A stretch of 64,000 nucleotides of DNA. It comes from Clitoria ternatea (taxonomy: Eukaryota; Streptophyta; Magnoliopsida; Fabales; Fabaceae). Below, piece by piece: positions 45,701-56,651 of the stretch. The notes under the pieces were generated by a model. It was not told the origin of the DNA. It did no database searches and saw only the letters and a list, made by a program, of their open reading frames with translations. Positions within the stretch are counted from its first letter, which is position 1; the number at the start of each line of letters is the position of its first letter. The translations under genes were made by a program, and so were the position numbers. The stretch spans positions 250,765,351-250,829,350 of the forward strand of contig CM075669.1 of assembly GCA_037962975.1 (NCBI GenBank). The letters run 5' to 3'.

Positions 45701-46200
45701 TAACATCCATAGAAATTTCAATGGATTTTCCTTGAAGCTTCCCAAAACCAATAAACTTAGATTAATCCACTGAGGTCGTTCTCTAGAAATTAAGAACCAG
45801 AGATGGAGAGTAGGGTGTTTGGTTAAGACAAAACTTCATCCATCATATTCCACTAAGCTCAGCAGAAATATCACGGCCATCTAGTCTATACTGCCTTAGG
45901 TTGAATACCAAAGACTCAATGATGTCAGATACTTTGACTATCATTTCTCAGTTGGATAGGGAAGAAGAAAGGGTTTTAGTAACAGAGGGTGAAAGAAGGT
46001 TTTCGAAAGAAAGTGCGAAGAGGTAAAAGAAATGTTTAGTAAAAAGGGTGGGAAAAATACAAGTGAAGAGACGTAAATATATAGGATGAAAACTGACCAC
46101 TAAAGTGGAAAGAGAAAATACATTCAGAAAAATGGTTATACAAAAAGATGATAACTGTTGTCATGTTGTAAAAAGTGAAAAGAAAATAATTTTAAAAAGG
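42752..46200 (-). pseudogene. Region behind copia pol: extra ORFs related to plant transposon-associated proteins
   Basis: Open pieces are at 45710-45420, 44955-44596, 44570-44250 and 43641-43396. The first two are parts of one protein separated by the hAT insertion. The motifs MLHLVMKQVFCPRKGAKD, then DRFYMHYMLTSEKVSLPNVI resemble the domain called 'putative plant transposon protein' that I recall from such elements. A Lys/Pro-rich stretch (PPPKKKKSAPTKKKKSG) follows. The third and fourth pieces have no known domain. The position corresponds to the extra ORF of SIRE elements, sometimes called env-like; no signal peptide or fusion features are seen here. Confidence 0.6.
44959..45486. mobile_element. 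hAT-type MITE (528 bp) inside the copia element
   Basis: Ends are TAAGGATGGAAATGGGCC and the complement of TAGGGATGGAAATAGGTCGG. Eight-base CTCACTGT duplications flank it exactly (44951-44958 and 45487-45494), the hAT signature size. Subterminal GGCCTG/CAGGCC-type motifs recur inside (AGGCCTG, GCCTATTAG, GGCCTGTTTG). It splits a formerly continuous reading frame and encodes no transposase. Confidence 0.9.
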
Positions 46201-46280
46201 AAGTCTCTCAGAAAAATTAAGAAGTCAAGTGTGAAGTCAAACAAGATAAATTGTAACAGACTTTTCATGTAACAGATTTA

Positions 46281-47600
46281 TTAAGTAATTATTTTCAAAT
46301 TTAAGTTCTGCTTAATAAAAGCAAACCTGGCCTCTGCCAGAGGCTTAGTGAAGATGTCTGCCCACTGATGGTCTATGTCCACAAATTTTAAGTCTAGAGT
46401 TCCTTTTTGTACATAGTCACGGATGAAGTGATATTTTACTTCAATGTGTTTTGCTTTAGAGTGTTGAATAGGATTCTTGGGAAGGTTTATTGCACTTATA
46501 TTGTCACAAAACACTAGAATTTCTCCTTCTTTGATTGAATAATCTTCAAGTTGGTATTTGATCTAAAGAAGTTGAAAGCAATAGCCAGCTGTAGACATGT
46601 ATTTTGCTTCGGCTATTGAAAGTGCAATGGAGTTTTACTTTTTGCTACTCTAAGAAATTAGACTTCTTCTCAAGAAGTGACATCCACCACTTGTGCTTTT
46701 TCAATCAACTCTATCTCTTGTAAAGTCAGCATCGCCAAATCCAGAAAGAGAGAAAGAGTCTGTTCCTTTATAGAACAGCCAAGGTTAATGGTGCCAACAA
46801 GATATCTGAGAATCATCTTCACTGTAGACAAATGTGATTCCTTGGGATCTAATTCATATCTTGCATATATGAAAACACTAAACATTATGTCAGGTCTGCT
46901 AGATGTAACATATATAAGTGAATAAATCATTCCTCTATACAAGGTCTGATCCACTAATGTACCAGACTTATCTTTATTTATAATGCAGTTTGGGTGCATA
47001 GAAGTACTCATAGCCTTAACATCAGACATTTTAAATTTATTGAGTAAATCCTTTATGTACTTCTGTTGATGGATAAAAATTCCATTACTAGTCTTTTGAA
47101 TTTACAAGCCTAGGAAGAATTTAAGTTCTTTCATTATACTCATTTCAAATTTTGCTTGCATCATTTTGGAAAAATCTTTACACAGACTATCATCAGTAGC
47201 ACCAAAAATAATGTCATTCACATAAATCTGCATAATAATAAAGTGTTTCTTAAAGCTTTTTTTGAAGAGGGTTGTGTCAACCTGACCTTTAGTAAAGCCT
47301 TTTGAAATAAGAAAGGAACTGAGTCTGTCGTACCAAGCTCTAGGAGCCTGTTTTAGACCATACAGTGCTTTACTTAATTTGAAAGCATAGTTAGGAAGAG
47401 ACACATCTTCAAAACTAGAAGGTTGTTTTATATAAACTTCTTCTTCAATGAAACCATTCAGAAAAGCATTCTTTACATTCATATGATATAATGTAATTCC
47501 TTTAAAAGTTATAAATATAAGAAGTATCCTGATAGCCTCAAGTCTGGCTACATGAGCAAATATTTCAGTGAAATTTATACCTTCCTATTGATTGTAGCCT
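46281..47600 (-). pseudogene. Copia reverse transcriptase and RNase H, decayed
   Basis: The reverse transcriptase is open at 47482-47102: MNVKNAFLNGFIEEEVYIKQ, LSKALYGLKQAPRAWY and QIYVNDIIFGATDD. The catalytic Tyr-Val-Asp-Asp is changed to Tyr-Val-Asn-Asp (47213-47224), and the MDVK-type Asp is also Asn. Pieces at 47029-46670 continue the polymerase/connection. The RNase H end is at 46514-46281 (KHIEVKYHFIRD, WADIFTKPLAEARF). Frameshifts occur near 47100 and 46560. Inactive. Confidence 0.9.
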
Positions 47601-47639
47601 TGAGCTACTAGTCTGGCTTTGTTCCTGATGACCTTGCCA

Positions 47640-49703
47640 TCTTCATCAAGATTGTTTCTAAATACCCACTTAGTTCCAATGATACTTTTGTCTTTGGGCG
47701 TAGGAACAAGTGTCCATGCCTTACTTCTCTCAAACTAATTTAACTCTTATTGCATAGCAATGATCCAATTAGCATCTTTTAGAGCTTCTAGAACATTTTT
47801 TGGTTCTAATTCTGAGATAAGAGCGATTGATGACTGATTATGAAGGTTGGATCTAGTTTTAACTTTAGTGGCTTGATCTCCAATTATAAGGTTTGAAAGC
47901 TGATAGACTTTGAATTTTCAATCCCTTGGCTTCTCTGGTTCAGGAAGTTGATCTTGCTCAAATTTTTTAGGATCTATTAATTTCAATTTATCATTTGTTG
48001 TTATTTGTTATGTTGGTTGCTCTGGTTCTTACTGAGTTCCTACATCATCATAATCTAGATCTGCTAGTTTCCTGTCAGTCTTTTGAAGATCATCAAATCT
48101 TACATGCATAGATTCTTCTATAGTTTGAGTTCGAGTGTTAAATACTCTATATAATTTTGATGTAGTTGAATATCCCACAAATATTCCTTTGTCACATTTT
48201 GAATCAAATTTTCTGAGATAATCTTTAGTGTTCAACATATAACAGGTAAATTCAAAAGGATGAAAGTATAAGATGTTGAGTTTTCTACCTTTTCACAATT
48301 CATAAGAAGTCTTATTCAGTATTTGTCTGATAAAAATTTTGTTTTGTATATAACAAGAAGTAATCACAGCTTCTACCTAGAATTATTTTGGAAGATTATT
48401 TTCATAAAACATAGTTCTGACCATCTCCTACAAGGATCTATTTTTCCTTTCCATAAACCATTTTGTTGTGGTGTTCTTGGTAAGGAAAAAATATGAGTTA
48501 TCCCAAACTCATTGCAGAACTTTTTAAAAATTTCATTTTCAAATTCTCTGTCATGATCACTTCTTATTGTACCAATACAGTAGCCTTTCTCATTTTGAAT
48601 TTTCTTGCAAAAAATTTTAAATACTTTTATAGATTCATCCTTGTGGGCTAGGAAGAATACCCATGTCAATCTTGTGTAATCATCAATGATGACGAATCCA
48701 TACTTCTTTCCTGCAGACTTTATACTTGAGAAGGATCGAATTAATCTAAATGTAATAATTCTATTAGTCTGGTTGTTGAGACAACATTCTTATTTTAAAA
48801 AGAGGTTTTGTGTTGTTTCCCATTGTTGCATGCCTCTCAGGGCAAGGAACTGTTTGAGGTAATTTTTTGTAATCCTTTAACAAGATCATTTTTGTGAAGT
48901 TTTGATATATGTTTCAAACTTGCATGCCCAAGCTTTTTGTGCCAGATCCATCTTTTTTCAGAGTTTGAAAACAAACATTTTACATTTTGATTATTCATTT
49001 CATTCAAATCAACCTTATAAAGGTTGTTATGTCTATTTGCATTAAAGAGTATGGTTCCATCATATTTGATAATAGTACACTTAATCTTGTCAAAAGAAAC
49101 TTTGTATCCACTGTCACAAAATTGACTGATGCTCAATAGGTTATGTTTCAGACCTTCAACAAGAAATACATTTTCAATGATAGGTAAAGGAAGTTTACCC
49201 ACTTTATCAAACCCAATAATCCTTTTAGTTTGGTTTCCTCCAAAGGTGACAAACCACCTTTAAACTGTTCCAGGTCTAGGAACATAGACCTTCTTCCTGT
49301 CATGTGATGCGAGTATCCATTGTCTAGATACCATTGCAGAGTTTTTGTTCTTGTCTTTAAACATATCTGTAAAAAGAATAATTAATGATTTTGGTACCCA
49401 TATTCTTTTGGGTCCTGCATTGTTAGCAATTCTTTCATTTTTTCTTTTTTTCCTACAATTGTTTATTGAATGGTCATGTTTCTTACAGTAATTACATTTA
49501 ACAAACTTCTGCTTTTCAGGAATAAATATAGGAGTTGAAGGATGCTTAAAATTTCTTGGTTTGAAATCATCTTTCTTCACTACATATCCCAGACCTAGAC
49601 CTTTTCTATTTCCTTGAGATGTTCCTAATAGAGAATCCAAGTTTTCAGTACTATTTATAAACTTGCCTAAGTTTGAGGTAAGAGAGTTGACTTGTTTTTC
49701 CAA
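47640..49703 (-). pseudogene. Copia protease and integrase, decayed
   Basis: 49703-49260 covers the end of gag and its linker, with a CNYCKKHDHSINNCRKK zinc-knuckle-like stretch. A frame-shifted protease active-site region follows near 49290-49330. 49202-48837 holds LVEGLKHNLLSISQFCDSGY and the integrase zinc region (HKKLGHASLKHISKL). The integrase core lies at 48669-48373 (IRSDHDREFENEIF, LPRTPQQNG). 48238-48029 is the C-terminal part (FDSKCDKGIFVGYSTTSK). Stops and frameshifts interrupt it at about 49250, 48830, 48430 and 48240. Confidence 0.88.
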
Positions 49704-49733
49704 CTTGATGATTTCTTTACCCTAAGAGTTGCA

Positions 49734-51164
49734 TCAAGTCTTAGATTTTTCCAAACCTGTTTTCAAAGTAATGTTTTCTTTTCTAAGTTTGCTCAACTCT
49801 TCAAGATGCATCTTTTCATTTTCTTCCATTCCTTTCAAAGCATTTTTATCAAAGTTCTCTTCTTTTATTTTTGAAATTTGATTTTCAAAATCAGTAATTA
49901 TGTCAACATGCTTTAGTTTCAATTTTTTGAAGTTTTTCAATAGTTTAGAAAAATCATTGAATAACAAATCATAATTTTATTTTAGTTCAGAATAGCTTAC
50001 TTCCTCTATGTCTGAGTCACTAGAGCTGGCTTCAAAGTTTGATTCCTTGTTTGACATGAGATAGAGTTGAGTTAATTCAATTTCTTCATCAAACTCTTCC
50101 GTATTGGATGATTCTTCATTGTCCCACGTTATCAGACCTTTTGTTTCTTAGGAAACCTCTTCCTTTCTTTTCTGTCCTTTTTATCTTTATTTAGAAGAGG
50201 ACATTCTGCTTTTATGTGACCTGGTTTCCTGTAATTGAAACATTCTAGAGTAGATTTGTCAGTTTTAAACTTGAATTGATTTTTACCTTTATAGTATTTC
50301 TTCTGAAATTTTTCTGGTCTGAACTTTTTCTTTTTCAACAATCTATAGAATCTTTTGGTTACAAGAGCCAGTTCTTCATTAGTGTCACTACTCGACTCAT
50401 CAGAGTCTGGTTCAGAACTTAAAGATTCCTCAGCTTTTAGAGCCTTGCCTTTTCTTGATTCATCAGACTTTAAGGCAATACTTCTAGAAGAGGAAGGTTT
50501 ATTGGTTTCCTTCTGTTTTAACTTCAACTCATGTACCCTGAGAACTCCAAGCAACTCATCTAAGGAGAAGGTACTTAGATCCTTGGCTTCCTCTAGAGCG
50601 GAGTATTTTGCATCGAACCTCTCTGGTAGACATCCAAGAAGCTTGACATTTATATCTTCAACAGAGAGAATAGTTCCAAGACTCTTAAGCTCATTTAGTA
50701 GAGTTTGGAATCTTCTAAACATTTAATCTACTAACTCATGTTCCTTCATCTTGAAGGTATCATACTGTTTGGTTAATAGTATTTTCTTGGACCTCTTAAC
50801 ATTTGATGTGCCTTCATAGTTGCATTGAAGTGCATCCCAGACTTTTTTAGTTGTTTCATAGTTGAAGACCTTATTGTACTCAGATTTGCTAAGAGTACAA
50901 GTAAGTAGAAATCTAGCTTTGGCATTGATTTCTATATTTCTAATCTCTACAGTTGACCATTGATCTTCTGATTTAGGTTGACCTTCATTGTCAATAGGAG
51001 GATCATAGTCACCGTTAGTAATGACTGCCCATAGATTGTATTGAGTGGATTTTATGAACATTTTCATTTTATCCTTCTAGTATAGATAGTATTCTCCAAA
51101 GAAAGCTGGAGCTGTTGATAGAAGATCCTTCTGCAATCAATTGATTACTCTGAGATGCTACCAT
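49734..51164 (-). pseudogene. Copia gag, decayed
   Basis: The probable start is ATG 51164. After a Trp-to-stop change and a frame change, 51067-50723 reads as gag (QYNLWAVITNGDYDPP, TTKKVWDALQCNYEGT), followed by one in-frame stop and a further open piece to 50132 in the same frame. The segment LLGCLPERFDAKYSALEEAK is typical of the UBN2-type gag domain. The zinc knuckle reads CFNYRKPGHIKAEC, so its second Cys is Tyr. A coiled-coil segment follows at 49967-49734. Confidence 0.88.
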
Positions 51165-51225
51165 AGATTTTGATTCGTTTCACTTGAGGGAATGATCAAC
51201 CCAAATGACAAGCTCTGATACCAAT

Positions 51226-51854
51226 TGATGGTTCAGAGTCAGACTTATAAGGGAGGTTTGAATAAGTTGGGACTCTTTTTGTAGAAATTATGAACCAAAT
51301 AACATAAGTAATCAAGCAAATAGAAAGATAGAAGAAATCAACACGGAGAGTTTATACTAGTTCACTTCCAACACAGAAGCTACATCCAGTCCCTTTAAAC
51401 TTGAAGGATTTCCACTATTGTAAAATCTCCTTTGCAACAAAAGCATCAGACCTATGCCACAAGTATTCTTGACTTCAGCCACTTCTGGCTTATCCCAAGT
51501 ATTCTTTCAACAAGCCACTTCCGGCTCAACTCAAGTATTCTTTTGAAAGCCTCTTCAGGACAACAATGTTTCCCACATAAACTAGTTCTAGCAACTCACC
51601 AGATTTTTACAGAGTGTTTGAATGAATGAAAAGAATTTTCAAAACTTAGCATATAAGAGATAAATAATTGAAGTTGCACACTAAGTTTTGACACAAGACC
51701 AGGGTCTACTAGAGGTAGAACGAAAAACAATGAGGGTCTTTATCTTTATGAGAAATGAATGAACAAATGAACAATCAAAACTTGAAAGAGATTAAATAAT
51801 AGTTTGAAAACATTCAATCTATGAGTTTGTATGTCTTATGTTCAATCTTCCTTG

Positions 51855-51921
<67 letters not shown>

Positions 51922-52607
51922 CTGGAGATATGACTGATATTGCTTCTTGAAAGAAGATATAGTCGTTGGAAATCCTTTGAAGGTATTTTGCCTTAAGCTT
52001 CTTGTTACTAGACCTTGATGATGAAATGGACTCAAGGGGGCTGGTACAAAGATTTCTTCATCTTTTTCATGAAAAAGGTTTCTCATGCATTCCCATGCAT
52101 AAACCGTTCGTAAACTAATTCTCGATTGAGCGTCAAGTGGGATGCCAGAGCTTTCTGAAATATTCTGACATGATCTCTAAACTTGATCAGTATGCAGAGG
52201 TAGGTAAGCTGACAGTTGCTACTTATTTTGTCTTGTTTCTCGTGTTCTTTGATGATAAGCACGCAAATATAATAAGAGCATGAATCTCAATGCATCACTA
52301 AAATAGAATTTAGGAACATTGAGAATGGTTCTTCGAACAGAATGCTTTTATCAGACTTTTGATAATCTGCCAGACTTTTAGAATGCTAATACTCCCTTAT
52401 TTGTTTTCATAACCTATTACTCGTATCCTGAAAAATACTTAGGCGCACAAATACGTTATAAACAGTATAGACTTTACTTCCAAGAAAAAAATACTTGATG
52501 AGCGATATTAACAAATCCAGGGATATAAAGTCTGGGGTCTGGTAAAAATTCAGTACAGACTTTTCTTCCAAGTAAAAATTCTTTTTCATCCAGACTTTTT
52601 CTCAACA
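51226..52607 (-). repeat. SIRE-like element 5' LTR
   Basis: This is the full-length 1382-bp LTR. It contains a (TA) then (GA) microsatellite at about 51856-51919 and repeated short segments such as CAAGTATTCTT (51460-51545). The inner edge abuts the tRNA-Met primer site; the outer edge is followed by the AGTTT duplication. Confidence 0.9.
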
Positions 52608-52612
52608 AGTTT

Positions 52613-53040
52613 TATCTCTCATATCGGTCTAGTAAGGATTCAATATTGTCCCCTTAAGTTCAATGAGAATCTTAAGGTCTTGTGTATCTTTGTCCAACAC
52701 ACTAGTATCTCTTGTTAAAGAGCAAAATGGGGTTCACTTGTAAGAACACTCTGACACTCAAGTCAGTATGATATTAGATATTAGAGCTCAAGTGTTAGGA
52801 TTGTTGAATGTATCTCAAACTATAGTAAATGGGTGGTATTTATGGGAGTCGAGTGAGGATCTTGTCTTAAGACCAGTGCTAGTACTTTTCCATAAAGTGC
52901 ATGAAAAGTTGATACATACACAAATATTTTTAACACATTTGTAGGTATTGATCGTTATGCCCATAATATGTCCCTCAACTTTTATCTGATACTAGTTTAT
53001 TATCGATACCAGTTATTAGGAATGTTGCAGGTGTGAAACT
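52613..53040 (-). repeat. Gypsy LTR, right part (interrupted by the copia element)
   Basis: This is the continuation of LTR sequence from 42356-42380. It contains the conserved ACTCTGACACTCAAGTCAGT block (52738-52767) and CGATACCAGTTATTAGG near the end, a segment also found in the LTR at 62110-62585. The right edge is probably at GCA near 53030. Confidence 0.65.
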
Positions 53041-55573
53041 ATAATGCTTACATCAATACTGAATATGTTGCTTGATTATACCAGATCACTGAATATTACT
53101 TCAAGATTTTCGCTTACCTTTCATTTCTCTTGCACTTCTCTATTGTGAATTCAACCAGGTATGCATATTGCTACTAGTTCTACCTTCCATGAATGAATGA
53201 AACACATTAAGATCAATTGTCATTTTTGTTCATGAAAAGTTGGTGTCTTGTCTTGGTTGTTTCACCCTCTTCCAATGTATTTTGGTCACCTAAACTCGGG
53301 AACATTTTCACCCAATCTTTGAATCTTAAACCTTTCATTAGATTTCTTAATTTCCAAGGTGGGAGTGTCAAACATCCACTCTCTATGACTTTGGACCTTT
53401 TTCTCACAGTAACACAAACATACTCAATAAGAGCAGTATGCTATAAAACCCTTTTAAAATTAAATTCATTGTTTGATTATTTCTTTTTGTAACAAAATTC
53501 TTTGTTTGATTTGAAACATATTTTTTGAAGGCAAAAACGTTACTGAATACATTTCTTTGTAGTTCAGACTTAATAATAAAGAAATGCTCATGAGTCTGTG
53601 TTCTTGAGACAAGCGCAAATAAAGAAAAATCTCAATCAACTAATTAAAGATATAAGGCAGAGTTATCGGCTAAACTAAAAAGAACCCTGTGCAATCAAGT
53701 TAGAAAATTTATATTTTTTATGTTTGATAATATGGATTAAAAGAATATTTTCAAGAATAACTGTTTTTAAAATATCTCTTCATCTTGTAACCAAGAAAAA
53801 ATCTCTCGAGCTTAAATTTAACGAAACATATATCCACCTATTTAAGCATAGATTGACAATGAATAAGAAAGTGTCACATATAAAATAATACATAATATGT
53901 TTTTTTTTATGAAATAATACATAATATGTTAAGAACTAAGCAATTAAATATACTGATTAAAATACTAAACCTGTGAATTTAAAATTTCAACATCAAACAT
54001 GCAAAGTCTTATTTTTTTAATTCTCAAACTAAACAAAATATTAACTTTATCTCCGCAAAAATTCTAAATAAAAAAAATAGAGAGTTTTGCTTTCACATTA
54101 TCTTTTGTATAATGAGAAACAATCTTATAATTACTGGACTTCATCATATTTAAATTTTTCATTCTTTTGAAAAAGTGGGCCTAATTATCAAACTTATGAT
54201 CCTCTCACAGCCTCAAGTTTATAGTCATCTGAGTCATAATTTTATGATAAAGTTTATTTTTCTTTCTCCTCGCTCAAGTTATTTATTTATTTACACTTTT
54301 TCTTATGCTAAACTAACCTAAAATTTACACATTTATCAGTACTTTTCTTTTTATATATCCCCTCCTAAAATTTACTCATTAATAATAATATATCCCCTCC
54401 TAAAAAATTTTAAAAGTTTTTACCTTATTATCTCTAATTAATTTTTTAATTGAAAACTCCATCATCTTTCCCACTGTTTTCTCAATTAATTATATTAAAT
54501 TAATATAAGATTAAAGAAAAAAATACTATTAATTTCGAAACCTAATTTACGTGAAAACATTATTTTTTTATGTCTAATTACTTTTTATTTTTTTCCAAAA
54601 CCAAACACTACCGTGTCTTAAAAGTTTAAATTGATATTATTTTATGGGTAATACCTTTATCTTTTTTAAAATGGAATCTAATCCTTAAAATTTGTTATAT
54701 AGCAATTCAATCTTTACTTAATTGTCCCTGCATTTACTTAATTATAACAGTGTTACATAAACCTGCAAGTTGAGTTGTCCCATTTAAAATCATATGGCAT
54801 ATTGACATTCTTATCATTTCAATTGCCAAATGGATGGTCTGTTATTGATTGCTAATTACATTGGGGGCTTAACTAACACCCAGTTATCCTCAACAACAAC
54901 TATGAGACAGGTAACATTACATTAACTAACCTAAGGTCATTGATTGCATCTCTTTTTTTAATTCAATTTTAATCATTCACTCCTTTAACCACTTCACAAT
55001 TACTTTGATTTTTCTTTTTTCCCATCTAAAGTGAAAAGGAGAATTATGAGAAACACCACAATACAGCAAAAAAAAAGGCATATAAAAATCTATTTTCTCC
55101 TATATATCTTTTTATAGGGTTAGCTGAGTTATTAAATACAAAATTAGTTGGTATTCTGATAGTTAAATTTATTGATTTCTTTTAAAAATAATGTATTAAG
55201 GATAAATTAGGTGCAATAGTAAATTAGAAATGTCTAATGTAAATTAAAAGTTTTTTTTAGTAAATTAAGTTTTTTTTTTCATTTCTAGAACATTCTATTG
55301 ACTATATAAGGGTATGTATCTCATGAAAAAGACTATGTTAAGTGAGAGTGAGTAAATCTAAACTATATAACTATACATGGATAGTCATGATTAAAAAAAT
55401 TTAAAATCACATAATTACTTAAAAAGTTATATGATATTTTAAAAAATACACATGACGAATATATTATAATTTTGACCACCCAAGATAAAATCTAATAGTT
55501 CAAATTTGTTGATGTTACTTTCACCTAAAAAAACATTTATCATAACATACGTTGTCTATATATTGTAATTCTA

Positions 55574-55575
<2 letters not shown>
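53041..55575. other. Gene-free AT-rich interval
   Basis: No coding gene or known repeat is recognised. Small direct repeats include AAATAATACATAATATGTT (53883 and 53912) and TATATCCCCTCCTAAAA (54353 and 54390). Confidence 0.45.
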
Positions 55576-55648
<73 letters not shown>

Positions 55649-55650
55649 GA
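55576..55650. repeat. (ATT)n microsatellite
   Basis: An almost uninterrupted run of about 25 ATT triplets. Confidence 0.97.
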
Positions 55651-56651
55651 TTATTATTTTCTCCTTTCTTTCCCTCTTTGTGTTTTCAGATCCTCTTATC
55701 TTTTTTGTCACTCTTTCCCATTTTTCATTTTTCTGGTAATTGAGAGTGATAAGTCTCAATGATCAATGGATCAGACTTCAAAAATGCAAAAATAGAAGTA
55801 AATTGAAAAGAGAAAACCCCTAAATTTTGAAAATAGAACATAAAAAAAAAGAAAGCACAACAAATATAAAAGGCAACAGATCAAAGAAAACCATGACTGA
55901 AAGAATAGAGCATAAACCAAAGAAACAACAAGCAAAAACTAGAAAAACGACCGCCCAACCTCTACAAAACGAAAAAAAGAGCACAAAAAAGGGAGTTTGA
56001 ACCGTCGGCACCATCACCGAGTTCTGCCACTGCGTCATGAACTACCTCAAACTGTCGTTGTATCTTCATCCTCCTCCTTCTAGTTTTTTTTCTTTCTCTC
56101 TCTCTCTCCCTTTCTTTTACTTTCTTTCTTTCTCTCTCTCCCTTTCTTTTGCTTTCTCTCTCTTACTTTCTTTTTTTCCCTCTCTACTGCCACACCCCCT
56201 TATTCCATTTTGCATTCCTAGATTAAAATCTAGGTTAAAAGAGTCTTGGTTATGGGCCTCCTGATAAGGCCTATTTTTTTGGGATAGAGGCAAAAAGACA
56301 TCATTTATGAGTTATTTTTTTGTAAAGCATCAATATGGTCATGGTAGCTCCATTGGCAAGTGTGTGCCTTTGCTACTAAGAAGGAAGTGGTTTGAATCTT
56401 GTCTCCCTTTCTTTCTTTTTATGATTTTGTATTAAGCCAGGAACTGATAAGTTGTCTTATCATTAATCATTACGCCTCTTTTGCATAAAAACATGGTTGT
56501 CCTGGTGGTGATGTGTGAAGTGCAAGGGTAAAAGGGCTTAAGGATTTGGATTGAAGACCTACCTATTGCATTATTGTTTTACTTTTTATTTTTGCTTTAT
56601 TTCTTTTTGCTTCCATTATTATTTTTGCATTAATATTTCCTTTTGTCTATT
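55651..56651. other. Intergenic interval with a polypyrimidine tract
   Basis: There is no supported gene. 56060-56200 is a CT/TTTC-rich tract. At 56340-56405 a tRNA-like pair of internal promoter boxes can be imagined (see rejected items). Confidence 0.45.

Larger units (their letters stand above)
42381..52607 (-). mobile_element. SIRE-like Ty1/copia retrotransposon, minus strand
   Basis: The ends are TGATGGTT and CTCAACA, with AGTTT duplications at 42376-42380 and 52608-52612. The primer-binding site is complementary to initiator tRNA-Met (TTGGTATCAGAGCTT, 51211-51225), and a purine tract AGGGGGAGAT lies at 42742-42751. The order is gag, protease, integrase, reverse transcriptase, RNase H, then a roughly 3.5-kb region behind pol with additional ORFs, as in SIRE-type elements. 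It is inserted in a gypsy LTR: flanks 42356-42380 and 52613-53040 together match the LTR at 39390-39590. LTR lengths are unequal (361 and 1382 bp). Confidence 0.93.

Noticed and set aside
55571..55759. ORF ending in a long Ile run on the minus strand
   Set aside because: It is only a translation of the ATT microsatellite.
55820..56264. Hydrophobic ORFs on both strands
   Set aside because: They come from polypyrimidine/polypurine sequence and show no domain or codon structure.
56340..56405. tRNA-like internal promoter boxes (GGTAGCTCCATTGG and GGTTTGAATC) suggesting a tRNA gene or SINE head
   Set aside because: No cloverleaf can be drawn by eye, no A-tail or target duplication is visible, and the box spacing alone is weak evidence.
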